From the NCBI RefSeq assembly GCF_047948215.1, contig NC_134460.1, positions 129,805,324 to 129,869,323 on the forward strand: a stretch of 64,000 bases of DNA, in the 5' to 3' direction. This document shows positions 23,409-34,009 of this stretch, piece by piece (within the stretch, counting starts at the first letter, position 1; the number at the start of each line of letters is the position of its first letter). The notes under the pieces were generated by a model, which worked only from the letters and a program-made list of their open reading frames with translations, was not told the DNA's origin and did not search any database. This DNA is from Lycorma delicatula. Taxonomy: Eukaryota; Arthropoda; Insecta; Hemiptera; Fulgoridae. The translations under genes and the position numbers were made by a program.

Positions 23409-23615
23409 AACAATTGATCGTTATGGTAATAAAATTAAAATAAGTCCTTATTAAAATAACCTTATTAAAATAAGGTTTAAGTAAAATGCGTCTTGTCAAT
23501 AAAGTAATCTCAATTGTTATCTACAATTAAGTTGATTTATCAACTTTATTGACAAGATGCATTTTACTTTAACGTATGGCTTATTTTAATTTTATTACCA
23601 TGACGATCAGTTGTT
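23409..23615. repeat. Foldback (long inverted repeat)
   Basis: The left arm 23409-23505 and right arm 23543-23615 are inverted copies (AACAATTGATCGTTATGGTA against AACAACTGATCGTCATGGTA, and CTTGTCAATAAAGT in both). The left arm has about 24 extra bases and the spacer is 37 bases. TATATATGTATA tracts lie outside each arm. The arm start AACAATTGATCGT also occurs at 15316, downstream of hammerhead copy 2, so the arms probably belong to the Penelope-type repeat. Confidence 0.85.
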
Positions 23616-23862
23616 TTATATATATGTATACTATTACACATCAGTGGCAGAAACGATAGGTAATCGAAGTAGACATTTAAAATTTTAAACAACTTTTTTT
23701 AAGATCTTTATTGAATGATTAGCAAAGTTTTTTTCGTTTATTAGCAACTTAACGAAGTTTTAGTGTGTCAAACCTGAAAAATTAGGTTTTTATCACAAAA
23801 TTTTCTGTTTTACAGTTAAAAAATTTATAGATACAGTCGTGGGATCTTTCACCTTTATTTTT

Positions 23863-24055
23863 CCTGTTTAGCCTCCGGGAATTACCATTCAGGTATTACT
23901 TCAGGGAATGAATGTGGATGATATGTATGAGTGTAAATGAAATGTAGTCTTGTACAGTCTCAGTTCGACCATTCCTGAGATGTGTGGTTAATTGAAACCC
24001 AACCACCAAAGAACACCGGTATCCACGATCTAGTATTTAAATCCGTATAAAACTG
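23863..24055 (-). repeat. SINE of second type (G3), 5'-truncated
   Basis: The minus strand reads TTTTATACGGATTTAAATAC, TAGATCGTGGATACCGGTGT, TCTTTGGTGGTTGGGTTTCA, CTCAGGAATGGTCGAACTGA and the tail CCTGAAGTAATACC...GGAGGCTAAACAGG. The tRNA-like head is missing. The tail resembles that of the F3 SINE. Confidence 0.8.
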
Positions 24056-24222
24056 TCCTGGTATCTATTTTATTCTGGTATCTATGAAATCTTCAAATTT
24101 ATCCATTAATTTAAGTTCAAAGAATTCCAGTTTCTTCATTTTAACCTAGGAGAAGAAATTAGGGCAAAGTTTTTCCAAGCCAAAACTCGAAAATGAAATA
24201 TTTCCCGGCTCATATTCATATC

Positions 24223-24505
24223 GCCGGACTTGTCTAGCGGTAAACTCGCCGTCGTAGATCAATTTTTAACAGCTGAGGTTCTGGTTTTTAAGGTTCTGAG
24301 GTTCGAATTCTAGTAAAAGTTAGTTGCTTTTATACGGATTTTAATATAGACATTGGATACCGGTATACTGTGGTGATTGGGATTCAATTAATCTCACGTC
24401 TCAGGAATGGTCGGCCTGAGTACAAGACTACACCTCATTCATGTCATCCTCATCTCATTTGGCCGTGGAGGGGGTTGGTAATTGTTGAACAGATTCCAAT
24501 GTACT
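24223..24505 (+). repeat. SINE of second type (G4), near full length
   Basis: It has a tRNA-like head GCCGGACTTGTCTAGCGGTA, a B box GAGGTTCGAATTC, then TTTTATACGGATTTTAATAT, GGATACCGGTATACTGTGGT, CTCACGTCTCAGGAATGGTC and CATGTCATCCTCATCTCATT. It lies 170 bp from G3 in opposite orientation. Confidence 0.8.
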
Positions 24506-24508
24506 CAT

Positions 24509-24531
<23 letters not shown>
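24509..24531. repeat. (AAT)n microsatellite
   Basis: Seven consecutive trinucleotide units at the 3' end of SINE G4, possibly grown from the SINE tail. Confidence 0.9.
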
Positions 24532-24539
<8 letters not shown>

Positions 24540-25259
24540 TTCAAATTTTCACTTGAAGAAATGTCTTGAAATTCTTTCCTTTTTTCTAATGAAACTCTGT
24601 TTATATTATAAACAGAGTAATATTTTAATTTTTATTTGTGAATTAATTACATTTAAAAATATTGGTCAGTCTTTGATATTCTAACAATAATCCTTCATGG
24701 ATTAAAAATAAATCAGCTTTTGCTTACTAAATCTGAAAAAAAAAATTGAACATAAATCGGTTAGGAATCGTATTTTTATACAGTCTGATCAAATCTATTA
24801 TAGAATTATGTACACTACATTATTCCATGCCCTACCGTAACCCGATCCCAATTTTTAAAGCAATCTTAGTGTTGTATAACAAATAAACCTATTTTAATAT
24901 TTTCAGGTGTCTAATAATCATTGTATATACTATCTATTTTGTTAACAATTGGAATCTAATGACAAAGCAAGTAATGGATTCTTTTTAAACGATGATTCAT
25001 CATTTATTAGATCATTCGAGCTGTAACTATGTTTCAAATCATGACTTGTTTGTGAATTAGGAATGTATCATTAAAGATTTATCCTTTTCTAAAACGTTTT
25101 CAGCTTCCTACTTTTATATCTTCGTTGAGCATAGTTATTTAGCTGTTTAAATACACAAAAATAGTTAAATTCTTTTTTCCATTTTAATTTATTTTTGTGT
25201 AAGCTTCATAAATATGAAACAATTTGGTTTAATCGAGTATTGTTCTATAGTTATTTCTG

Positions 25260-25297
<38 letters not shown>

Positions 25298-25457
25298 CTT
25301 ATATATAAGTTAGAAAAAAAATATATATATATATATTTTCTAACTTTTATCTTCAATTCACAAATAAATAATCAGAAATCATGAAGTTACAGCCTAATGA
25401 TAAAAATGATTCGTTCCCAATAATACTCATAGGTTACACAAATTATTTTTTTTACAG
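24532..25457. other. AT-rich sequence with small hairpins and TA tracts
   Basis: A perfect 11-bp hairpin lies at 24594-24618 (ACTCTGTTTAT/ATAAACAGAGT). (TA)n tracts at 25261-25296 and 25321-25338 sit in self-complementary AACTTATATATAAGTT-type sequence. No gene is seen. Confidence 0.5.
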
Positions 25458-25498
25458 TTGAAAAAGGAGTTTGACAGTGCTAGCATTACTCCCTAAAG
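25458..25498 (+). other. Candidate 41-nt non-coding (5' UTR) exon upstream of the calpain exon
   Basis: A TTATTTTTTTTACAG acceptor precedes the block and a GTGAGT donor follows the final CTAAAG. All three frames contain a stop, so if it is an exon it would be untranslated. The next good exon on the strand starts with ATG at 27964, which would fit a leader exon spliced to a start codon. This rests on splice-site quality only. Confidence 0.25.
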
Positions 25499-26920
25499 GT
25501 GAGTATATTTCGCGTATTACCCAATTCCTTTTTTATTTGCTACGTTTGATGACCAACTAGAAAAGTTTTATGATGTCACTTTTTTACATCAGGATAAAAC
25601 TAAAGATTAACAAGTTTTTTATTGTTAAAAAACTGTTTTTAACAAACTTGTTTTTTTATTGTTAAATTCTGCTTTAACTTTTTTTTTCACTCACTACTCG
25701 TAGATACTAGTTAGACCAGCATGTTGAAAAAATCGATCTTTTTATCTTATAATCCTAAGTGACCCACAAAAGTCTCAATACAATACCTAGTAAATGAAGT
25801 GTAAAAAAAAGTGAAATAGTGCATGAGGTTTGAAGATAGTTGTACGAAGTCCACATCATACGGTAGAACAAATAAGTAGATTATTCGCTAAGCCTTTAAA
25901 TCCGGGAAGCTTCAAACGATAAATAACAGAATTAGTAACAAATTCATTATCGATAATTTTTTTATTATTTTTATTACGTTTGCACCTCCGATTAGATATG
26001 AATATTACTTTTTACTAACATGACATACTAAATTTTAGTCGTATTGCTTTATTTATCGTTGTTTCTAATTAGGTGAGAGAGCTTTGATCACTTGGCTTTA
26101 TTATTTTATAAATTATGTACATAGTTTGACAATTTTTATTTTTTTAAATTAAAAATTTAATTTAGGAAATTTAATTTTCATTTTTTAAATTAATAATTAT
26201 ATCCATATGGATTATCAACAGTGAGTTTTATTTACTTTAAATTATAGTTATTATTGTTGTTAATTAGTTGTATTGTACCATAAGGATTCCTTTATAACCC
26301 TTACGGCTATTTTTAGTGGGTGTTTATGTTTTTGAATATTTGATTAAAGTAAATATCTATTTTGGTTAAACTTACAGGTTTTGTATTATTTTTAAGAGAT
26401 TATTGGATGATTTAATATTAGATTGCTGAATCCAAGCAAATTGGAGCGTTTGAGGCATCTCCTATGTCTATGGTTGCATTGAAATTAAATTTTTAATTTT
26501 ACGTCTCTAAAGTCATTGCAAATTGATAGGTAGCTCTTTATATGAGACTAATTCTCTGTTTGTTAATGTTCATCCTGCGTTCAATTTCAAATTCGCTTTT
26601 TAAAAAAAAAACCTGTTTGGCTAATATTTTTGTTCGTTGCTTAGTATTGACTGAAAATGGTTTAGTAATTTATTTATGAAAATCCACTTAAAATTAACGG
26701 TAGAAAAACCAATTTTTAGTTTTGAAGTCTCTTTGACCTTATTTTTAAAGAAATTTGATAAAACTGACAAGGATTAATTTAATTACGAATTTTTTCTGCT
26801 ATGTCCTAAGTTTCTACTCTCATAATTAATAAAAAAAGGTAGATAATAATAATAAAGTTTATACGTAAACCTTAAAAAAACTTTTGTCGGTATAATACAA
26901 TATTTTCTTATGCACATTCT
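25499..26920. other. AT-rich sequence, possibly intronic
   Basis: A near-palindrome around 25606-25665 (AACAAGTTTTTTATTGTTAA and its rough inverse). Nothing else recognised. Confidence 0.45.
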
Positions 26921-27625
26921 TTTTACTTCCTTGTACGAAGTAAAGGAAGTATTGTGATTGCAAAAAATTTCGTTTTTCAGATTTCAACGGAGATATTTAT
27001 TTTGACCATCCCTTAACCCATTTTGAATAGTTTCGGCGTGACGTACGTATGTATGTATGTACGTACGTATGTTTCTCGTATAACTCAAAAACGAATAGCC
27101 ATAGGATGTTGAGATTTTGGGTTTAGGACTGTTGTAACATCTACTTGTGCACCTCCCTTTTTGTTACAATCGACTGAACTAAATGTGTCCAAAAGAGCTT
27201 AAAATCCAAAAAAAAGGAGTTTGAATTTTTTCTTAATTGCAGTAATAAGCCCTCATGAGAGCTTTTCAACGATATATCATAAGTGGTAATTAATTTCATT
27301 GGTTCCATAGTTATAGCCAAGTAAAAGTTTAATTAATGAATTATTTGGCTCTTAGAAGGGAAAGGGACATCGGTTGAAATCAGACTTCATTTCCTTTTTT
27401 TAATTTAAATATATTGATTTTTTTGATAATTATTAACCTCTGATTGTAAAAATATTTTTACGTTAAATAATAATTCAATAACAGAAAAAAATATGGAAAA
27501 ATATCAGAAGTTAGTTATTAATGGAATAAAATTTTATGTACTTTTCATTAAAAAAAAAAAAAAGTCTATATGTAATTGAATAGTCATACAAGGAAGCTAT
27601 GTGGTGCCTACATCAGATTTTTTAC
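26921..27625 (+). repeat. Dispersed repeat family A, copy 4
   Basis: In opposite orientation to copies 1-3. It begins TTACTTCCTTGTACGAAGTA, has GTATGTATGTACGTACGTAT, GGTTTAGGACTGTTGTAACA and a damaged B box (GGTTGAAATCAGAC), and ends ACAAGGAAGCTATGTGGTGC then CTACATCAGATTTTTT. It lies about 340 bp upstream of the calpain exon. Confidence 0.85.
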
Positions 27626-27868
27626 AATAATATTGTAATAATTTTTGATTTCCACGGAATTAAAAAATTTAATACACATATAAAATGATTTTAATAACGT
27701 TTAGAAATGAATGAAAAATATATTTTAATTAATGTTTCGTAAATAACATTTAGCATAATTTGTCTTTTACATTGCGTTATTTTTAGTACATTTACGTTTT
27801 AAGTTACACTAATTGTTAGATTTAATTTATAGTTTGGTTTATGGGCTTTTCATTCTTTATGTATTGTA

Positions 27869-27899
<31 letters not shown>

Positions 27900-27963
27900 C
27901 ATTTTTTTTTTTTTTTTTTAACAAAATTTTAATATAAATAACATAAACAATTTTTATTTACAG
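27626..27963. other. Probable intron 5' of calpain exon, with TA tract and poly-T
   Basis: A (TA)n tract at 27871-27899 runs into a long T run. The segment ends in AATTTTTATTTACAG, a good acceptor. Confidence 0.6.
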
Positions 27964-28101
27964 ATGACAGATTTTGAGCGGATCAAGAGATCCTGCCTGA
28001 AGCGTAATGAATTATTCGAAGATCCAGAATTTCCTGCCAGTCAAACATCAGTATTTTATCACCAAACACCACCTTTTCAGTTCCACTGGAAACGGCCTAA
28101 G
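27964..28101 (+). CDS. Calpain (calcium-dependent cysteine protease) exon, start of the catalytic domain
   Basis: Forty-six codons in one frame lie between a TTTATTTACAG acceptor and a G|GTAATT donor. The product starts MTDFERIKRSCLKRNELFED, continues PEFPASQTSVFYHQTPPF and ends QFHWKRPK. The pattern (x-F-x-x-I-x-x-x-C-L...LFEDP-x-FPA...SS-x-F...W-KRPK) is diagnostic of the first part of the calpain protease core domain PC1, just before the oxyanion and active-site Cys region (GDCW), which is not in this exon. Calpains are cytosolic proteases activated by calcium that cut substrates in limited fashion. The exon starts with ATG in A-at-minus-3 context, so it may carry the start codon or be internal. 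Both ends fall at codon boundaries. No other certain calpain exon was found, so flanking introns must be long. Confidence 0.85.
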
Positions 28102-28250
28102 GTAATTCAGTTATTTTAAATAAAATATCCGCTCTTTAATTTTTATAATTTTATACATTAATAAAATACAGTTTCATATATTAATTCCAGTTAGCATTAT
28201 CAGTGATTTGAAGGAATCATGCTTAAAATTATCATTCTTTATTTTAACAG

Positions 28251-28262
28251 GCGGAAGTTGAA
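28251..28262 (+). CDS. Candidate 12-nt calpain microexon
   Basis: The block GCGGAAGTTGAA (A-E-V-E) lies between TTCTTTATTTTAACAG and GTAAGT, a consensus donor. Its length keeps the reading frame, and both neighbours would join at codon boundaries after WKRPK. It is 149 bases downstream of the calpain exon. A short insert after the WKRPK motif is plausible, but nothing apart from splice-site quality and frame supports it. Confidence 0.3.
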
Positions 28263-28739
28263 GTAAGTTAGTTTTATTGATAAGGATAAAATCGATATTT
28301 TTCAAGTTGTGATCTATATGTTATACTTAATTTATTTACTCAAGGGACCTCTTGTGTGTGTTGTTCTCGTATAATCTTATTATAGAAACTTTAATAAGCC
28401 ACGTTACAAACAATTGTATAATATAAAAAATGGAAGAAGAAACTACGCTACTGGTCATTAAAAAATTAAACTTTTTAAATAAACATCAATAATAAAATAA
28501 AATCACCATTATGATAATTAAAATACATTATAATTTAATTAAAATTAAATACCATTATGATTATTTGTACAAAAATCCTGCATGTTGAAGTTTTTGCTAT
28601 TGAAGAAAAAACGTAAAAGTAGTAAAAATATTGTATGGAATGATAAAAACAATTTATTACAAAGTATATATTACGTCATTATACAGAAATCATCAGCGCG
28701 AAGTTGTTACCGCGGTGAAGTCGTTTTGATCTTTGAAAC
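28263..28739. other. AT-rich, probably intronic sequence
   Basis: No coding features seen. A short stretch just before 28740 is the insertion side of the next element. Confidence 0.5.
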
Positions 28740-29830
28740 TTTTTTTTTTTTTCATTATCCCTTACTCCCCTGGGCCGGACATACAATCAAGTAAAACTCA
28801 GCCCAGGAGAGCGTCCTTCAACTCTAAGAGGATCTCCCCACCTATCGGCAGTACGTCTGGCATGGTAGTTCAGCCCGCCCCGGTGGATCTTTTTTATCGC
28901 CTGCCTCTAATCTCTGAGAAGAGGTGTACCAGACCCGACTATGTCGTCCCCGAGCCCCTCCCCGGAGACCGGGTCTCGGTCAATCCGTTTTAATGCCTCA
29001 CGCCTCTAACCACTGAGCAGGGAGAACCGGGCTTGACCAAGTCGCTCCCGGCCCACCAACCCGGCAGCCGGGTCTGGGTCTTTTATTTTGTTCCATCCCA
29101 GCCTAAGAACCCCGGAGTCCTCGGTCGATCATCGTAACCGACACACCTCGGTATGCAGGCGCTCACGACCGGGGCTATCCGTCCTTCCCTAACTCTAAAA
29201 TCTACGCCGGCGCCCCCCCTCGACTTTGTTGCGTAGCACTTTAATGGTAGACGAATTAAAAGCCCTCCAATTTTCATCTGATGTTAAAATAAAACGTATT
29301 AGTCTCTGGCTGGAGCCCATCCAGGCCAGCTGCCTACGTAAAACGCGCCATTCCTCACACTCGAAGATTATATCTTCCGCAGTATCCACCCTACTACAAT
29401 ACATGGAGCAGGGGATACTACGTCTGCCGAACCTATGCAAATAATACTGTAAAGCCCCATGACCTGTTAACATTTGTGTCATGAAGAAATTCATTTCGCC
29501 ATGATCCCTATTTAGCCAAAGATTTATGTCTGTAGTTAGCCGCCTGATCTAATTAGAACCTCCACGTGTCATCCATTTCATTTTCCTGGAATTTCTCGTA
29601 GCCTCCATCGCATCACGTTTTCCTCATACCTTCGTATCGCTTCATTCGTTCTTTCACTTGCAGCTCAGTTGGCGGAGCTGAAGCTTGCAAACAGGCTGCG
29701 TCATATGAAACGGTCCGATATCTACATACACGACCAACAACGTACGGCGATGTAAACTTTGAAGAAGAGTTAAATTTCTTTTAACATCTACGGCGGCGCC
29801 CCAAACCGGTGCAGATTACAGAACAGAAGA
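28740..29830 (-). mobile_element. 5'-truncated R1-clade non-LTR retrotransposon
   Basis: The minus strand carries the end of ORF2: YRTVSYDAACLQASAPP, then RMKRYEGMRK, MLTGHGALQYYLHRFGRR and the C-terminal zinc-binding motif CSMYC...DIIFECEEW. A 3' UTR with ATGCCAGACGTACTGCC and the end CCGGCCCAGGGGAGTA follows, then a 13-base poly(A) (T run 28740-28752 on +). The last 3' UTR blocks match those of the full-length element at 45658-51180, so this is a diverged relative. Frames shift several times. The 5' end lies about where protein similarity stops near 29830. No target-site duplication was found. Confidence 0.85.
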
Positions 29831-32685
29831 CGTGAAGACATTCCTGTGGTCACTATCTTCTGAACTTGACGCACATATATTTAACTCGATTATTTTAAAA
29901 ATTGGCGAGGCCTACAGTATTTTTTTAAGAAAACTGCCGTGAAATTGATGGTAATTGTGTATGTTACAACCTACGCAGCAGAATATATGTGTATATTACA
30001 GCAGAAAATTCAATTTCATTAAATAATATTGAATAACGGTAATTTTAATATTCTGTTATCAACATAATATTTATACAGCGTTGTTTGTTTATATTGGTAT
30101 TTATAAAAACTGTTATCTAGCCAGAAAGCGGATCATGATTATGAAAAATCCTTGTATAAGCGAATTTTTACTTTTTAACTAATATTTATTATCGAAAATC
30201 AAGTTTTCTGAAGGTAACCTATTTTAGAGTCGTGGATGTGCAAAAGGAAAAAACCAAAAGCATCACTGAGCTCCTCAGAAGCCTTTCAACCAATGACTGC
30301 TACAAATAATGGAAAACAAACCATTTGTTAACCCGAGTTGGAAAGTGGATTGAAAATAAATAAATTTAAAAAGGGTGGTCATATTTATACCTACTTTTGA
30401 TAAACATATATTTTATTTAAACTTCATATATGAATTTCTTATTACAAGACGGCCGAGAAGTATGATTGGCTTATTTTCTCGGCTATCATTTTAAATTTAT
30501 TACGTTGTTATGTTTACACGTTTGCCACTTAGGTCTTAAAAATTTCGATAAAAGGTTGATTCTACACTAAAAAAAAATTAAGCCCTTAACAAAGAATTAA
30601 TTTTCTAATTAAAGAAATTAAAAGGATCAGTTTCAATGCACGCACGCATTTGTTCATAATTGACGAATTAAATCTTCTGCCTTTTTACCAATTAATTTCT
30701 TTTTATTATTAATTTCAACTTTCATTGTCAGTGAAACTAATTAAAAAGCTATTTTCTTTCATGTATGTTATTAAATTATCTATATTCAATTTTACAGATT
30801 TTATTTTATTCAGTTTTAGTGCCTAATAAAACCGGTATTTTTTTAGTGAAATTTAATGTAAATTTGTCAGCATTTTAAAATGTCTCGAAAAAAAAACACT
30901 TATAAAATTAAATTGATATTAAAATAACTTGTTAAAAAATTATTCAATTTAAATTTATTTGTAGCATTAAAACGTATAATTTTAAATAAAATTAATAATC
31001 TTGTTTCATTAATAAACTTGCTTTGTTATAAAGATCCATTTATAGTTTTATTATTCTTAAGAAAGTGATAGCGTTAAAATTAGGTGAAGTGTTACGAACA
31101 AAGTAGGTAATATTAAAATACATGGTAAACGAAGAAGAACGTATTAAACAAGCAGCGGTAAAAGATGTAAGCTTGCATGAAGACAAACGGTTTTACAATA
31201 AAAAAAACACATGCAAAACTTTCACCTTGCCGCTCAGTTTACCACCAAAATATATTATTTTTTTATCGAATCGTGAATTAACCTTGCGTAAATATATACA
31301 TTCCTTTTTGCTTTTCTTTTTTTTTTTATGGAAGAAAGCATTAATGTTTTACTTTTTAAAATACTGAACAAGACTTAATTCTAAAAATTACATGATTCTT
31401 TATATAGTAAATAAATAAAATTCCCGCTGTGATTTCCTTTGATACCTATTTATCATTAAAACTACAGTCAGATTCATGTAATTGATAGATTCTTTTAATT
31501 ATTAGTAATATGGGACAGGAAATTAGTATAAAAATGAGTAAGTCCTGCATTTTTGAAAACATTTTTTGGATGAATACTAATCAACGTATCCTACATATTT
31601 CCCACTGTTAACAAAACTTATGTATTTTAGTCGACCTATTACTTTATAGAATGCTTGAATACTTTTACAAATTAAACATGTTAATCTTGTTTATCACTGA
31701 AATCGTAACTTTTAATTTTACTATATTTTACTTTTAAAAATAAATTTAACGCTGTAGAAACAGGTTTAGAAGTGTTGTAGCTGACTCATAAATAACGTTA
31801 GTTTAATGACGTCATAGCACTATTGGAACAGAGGTGAATGTGTAATGATAGTGAACGATCTTAGAAATTATGCGTACTGAGAGAAGAAAGACGAAATAGA
31901 TTTAATTGCTGATAAAAAATTAATTGTTGATAAAACATATATCTGAAAGATTACTAAAGATGAAAATAGAAACATTCGCTCTTTTATTTCGTTAAATCCC
32001 AAAAAAAATATTTAAATACATTCAAAGTACCGTATATAGTAATACTTTTGTTCCTAGAAGATTATTTTTTTACTTCCTTTTTTTTTCTGTATGATAGGTT
32101 ATCTTTGCTTTATAACAATATGCAATAATGTTAAAATTTGCATATACCGGTTGTTAATTGATCCACTTCATACATTTATTACAACGATCTAAATCAGCTT
32201 TTTGTATACGCGTATAAGGAATTGATTAGCAAGTGTAATATTATTAAAATCGAACAAAAAATAAGAGTTTGGTATTCTTAATAATAAGTAACCTTTAGTA
32301 TCCACTGCCGAAACAGAATAAAAGAAAAATAAAAGTGTTGTCCTTGTAAGAAAAAAGAGAGAGTGTTACGGAAAGACAAAGTAAAGAGAAGTGTGGATAC
32401 TACTCCTTTTTTTGTTTTAAAATCCCGTTCTGAAATTGCTAATAAATTTTAATAACATGAACATAAATTAGTGCATTTTTAACGATATTTTATTTGAACG
32501 TTTATTCTTACAATACTACAATTACAGTTGCTATTGCATTGACATTGACCTTTTCTTTGAAAAGAAAAAAATTAAAAGAGGAATCTTAGCTGTACGCTGG
32601 AACAAACACAGTTTCCTGCTTGTTATTTACATAATAAATTACTTGTTTTTAAAAACGTTAACGTACTTTAAATTCTGAATGTCAG
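29831..32685. other. AT-rich sequence without recognisable gene
   Basis: A short block at 30226-30330 (ESWMCKRKKPKASLSSSEAF) looks slightly coding-like but has no family I recognise. The rest is AT-rich. Confidence 0.45.
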
Positions 32686-32721
32686 AGTGAATTGTATTCA
32701 CTCATGTGAATACAATTCACT
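32686..32721. repeat. Perfect 16-bp palindrome with 4-nt loop
   Basis: AGTGAATTGTATTCAC (32686-32701), loop TCAT, and its exact complement (32706-32721). It lies upstream of a CA/TA tract and family D copy 3. Confidence 0.95.
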
Positions 32722-32784
32722 GTAACGTTACATTGTTAAAACAAATCCTTTATTTGATTGTTTTATATATATGAACAATCTAAT

Positions 32785-32785
32785 T

Positions 32786-32827
<42 letters not shown>
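32785..32827. repeat. (CA)n-(TA)n microsatellite
   Basis: An ACACACACACAT run into a TA tract, next to family D copy 3, as expected for a microsatellite-associated repeat. Confidence 0.95.
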
Positions 32828-32829
<2 letters not shown>

Positions 32830-32847
32830 GGATCCTTTTACGTATAT

Positions 32848-33853
32848 AATAGAATCACTGTTGCAGCTTCGCCCGCGCTATATGGTTACTTGCGTTTCCC
32901 GTCGCGGTCAGGGGATGTTTAGCCGGTCAGGGACCTGGAGGACCTTCCTGTGTTCATTAAACTTATGCTTGTGAGAATAATAATGATAACAATTATAGCC
33001 TGTTCAACTTATAAAAACTATCAGTAATTTAGAGTAACTGTTTGGTCAGTACAGGGCACATTAATTTTTTTTAGAGTTTCCAACGCGGCATCACTTACGA
33101 AATAATCAAAATTACGAACATAAATTATAATCATAATCTTTCCAAAAATTTCATAATGATTAATTCCATATCGGTAACGTAAAACGGTAAAAATTAAAAA
33201 AAAAAATGTTTTTTACCCCTTAAAAAAATATTCATATTCAAATAAACTCGAAAATGGTTATTAGATAATTATCAGAAGAGTATTTGCAAGCCCAAGTCGT
33301 GTGACCATCTCGTTTAGTGTAGTTGGAAATGAGGAAAATTTTCAGTCATTTCGACTTTTCAAGGTCGTTTTACCTTTTCAAGGTCAATATTACCTTTCTT
33401 AACCCATTTCAAGGTTTAATTTCAAAAAAATTACAAATTGGCTTTTAGATATTCACATGAAGATTATACACACCAAAAATCAAGTTGATATCTCCATTTG
33501 TTACAGAGAAATTTAAAAAAAAAATTGTAAAATTTAATTTTACATCTCATTTTAACTCTTTAAACTCGAAATTTTAAAAATTTGAAATCGATTTTTAGAT
33601 ATTTATATGAAGATTACACATACCAAAAATCAAGTCGATGTCTTTGCTTGTTACCGAGAAATTAAAAAAAAAATAGTAAATATCATTTTTACTCCATTTT
33701 AACCCTTTAAACTTGAAATTTCAACAATCCTTTCTTATGCTGTACTTACACCATAAGAAGAACGTGTATACAAATTTTCATCAATTTATCTCCAGTAAAT
33801 TTTGCTGGGCGTTGATTATCAGTTGATCGGGACGGGACGCTTTATATATATAG
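32848..33853 (+). repeat. Family D repeat, copy 3, longest
   Basis: The head is TTGCAGCTTCGCCCGCGCTA then TTTCCCGTCGCGGTCAGGGG, ATGTTTAGCCGGTCAGGG and TATGCTTGTGAGAATAATAA. The body has ACGAAATAATCAAAATTACG and a module (AGATATTCACATGAAGATTA...ACCAAAAATCAAGTTGATAT...) repeated in tandem at about 33440 and 33590. It ends TTTTGCTGGGCGTTGATTAT then CGGGACGGGACGC and TATATATATAGG. Confidence 0.8.
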
Positions 33854-34009
33854 GAAATAAATAATACATTACAAAATTAACGTCATATAACATTATGAAT
33901 TTATCGGGAATTAATAAAGGGGATTTTTTATAATATAAAACTGAGAGTCAACAAAAAATTAACAATAAAAAATCTGCAGCCATCGTTACAAACTTAGAAT
34001 GCATTTATT

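Noticed and set aside
30226..30330. Transposase or host exon with KRKKPKASLSSSEAF
   Set aside because: Short, no recognised family, no good splice sites around it.
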